NCBI RefSeq assembly: GCF_001039355.2
Contig: NW_019775946.1
Coordinates: 241,399 to 305,398, forward strand
Source: Lingula anatina
Lineage: Eukaryota; Brachiopoda; Lingulata; Lingulida; Lingulidae
Reading direction: 5' to 3'
Length of the DNA stretch: 64,000 bases
Part shown: in pieces, positions 63,901 through 64,000 of the stretch
How positions within the stretch are numbered: position 1 is the first letter of the stretch
How the letters are laid out: each line of letters opens with the position of its first letter
Program-made: the position numbers and the translations under genes
The notes under the pieces: generated by a model
What the model was told of the DNA's origin: nothing
Database searches by the model: none
The model's input: the letters and a program-made list of their open reading frames with translations, nothing else

Positions 63901-64000
63901 AACATTTTAAAGGGAAATTATCTAGATGAAAAGGGGAAGTTTTTTTATAAGGGGCTAGGCTGAATATTTTTCATGAAGGTACAGTGTATATATATATATA
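54980..64000. other. AT-rich region without recognised gene
   Basis: About 9 kb. Contains (TG)n near 56155-56216 and 63212-63230, A- and T-runs, and (TA)n at 63987-64000. Several frames of 60-130 codons occur, but none shows family motifs or plausible splicing. It could be a large intron of a gene lying further right. Confidence 0.5.

Overview
The window looks like nuclear DNA of a lophotrochozoan animal, most likely a bivalve mollusc. Genes are split by consensus GT/AG introns, intergenic DNA is AT-rich with many microsatellites, and the mobile elements are animal types (non-LTR retrotransposon pieces and terminal-inverted-repeat MITEs). One gene encodes a secreted chitin-binding/LamG protein of the mollusc shell-matrix (Pif/BMSP) type. 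The species cannot be fixed from the sequence. All gene models were built by hand from reading frames and splice-phase continuity.

Layout. (1) 1-11.9 kb, minus strand: the 5' and middle part of a large intracellular ankyrin-repeat protein with an N-terminal ubiquitin-like segment. A 7-kb intron holds a truncated L1-type endonuclease ORF and several MITEs, and the gene runs off the left edge. (2) 14.9-21.6 kb, plus strand: an 11-exon gene for a 493-residue secreted protein with signal peptide, basic cleavage motif, chitin-binding type-2 domain, Cys-rich linker and LamG domain. (3) 23.0-30.5 kb, plus strand: a 7-coding-exon gene for a 557-residue TNIP/ABIN-optineurin-type ubiquitin-binding adaptor (coiled coils, AHD1-like segment, UBAN, C2HC zinc finger). 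Its promoter carries several kappaB-like sites, and a second TATA/CCAAT/kappaB promoter with an in-frame first exon appears inside intron 1. (4) 32.6-49.3 kb, minus strand, convergent with gene 3: EXOC4/Sec8 of the exocyst, 936 residues when each exon is used once. (5) 49.4-64 kb: no gene recognised. It holds two weak candidate exons, one 875-bp foldback element and AT-rich sequence.

The EXOC4 region contains two near-identical direct duplications. One repeats a 13-exon block of about 4.5-4.9 kb; the other repeats the last coding exon. Reading through the large duplication shifts the frame and gives an immediate stop, and single Ns lie beside both duplications. This favours unmerged haplotypes in the assembly over a functional internal duplication, but a real recent duplication is not excluded.

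Genes 1 and 3 both look like intracellular signalling or ubiquitin-related proteins, gene 2 is extracellular matrix, and EXOC4 is housekeeping. They do not form one pathway. The most biologically suggestive signal is the predicted NF-kappaB feedback wiring of the TNIP-like gene, from two promoters.
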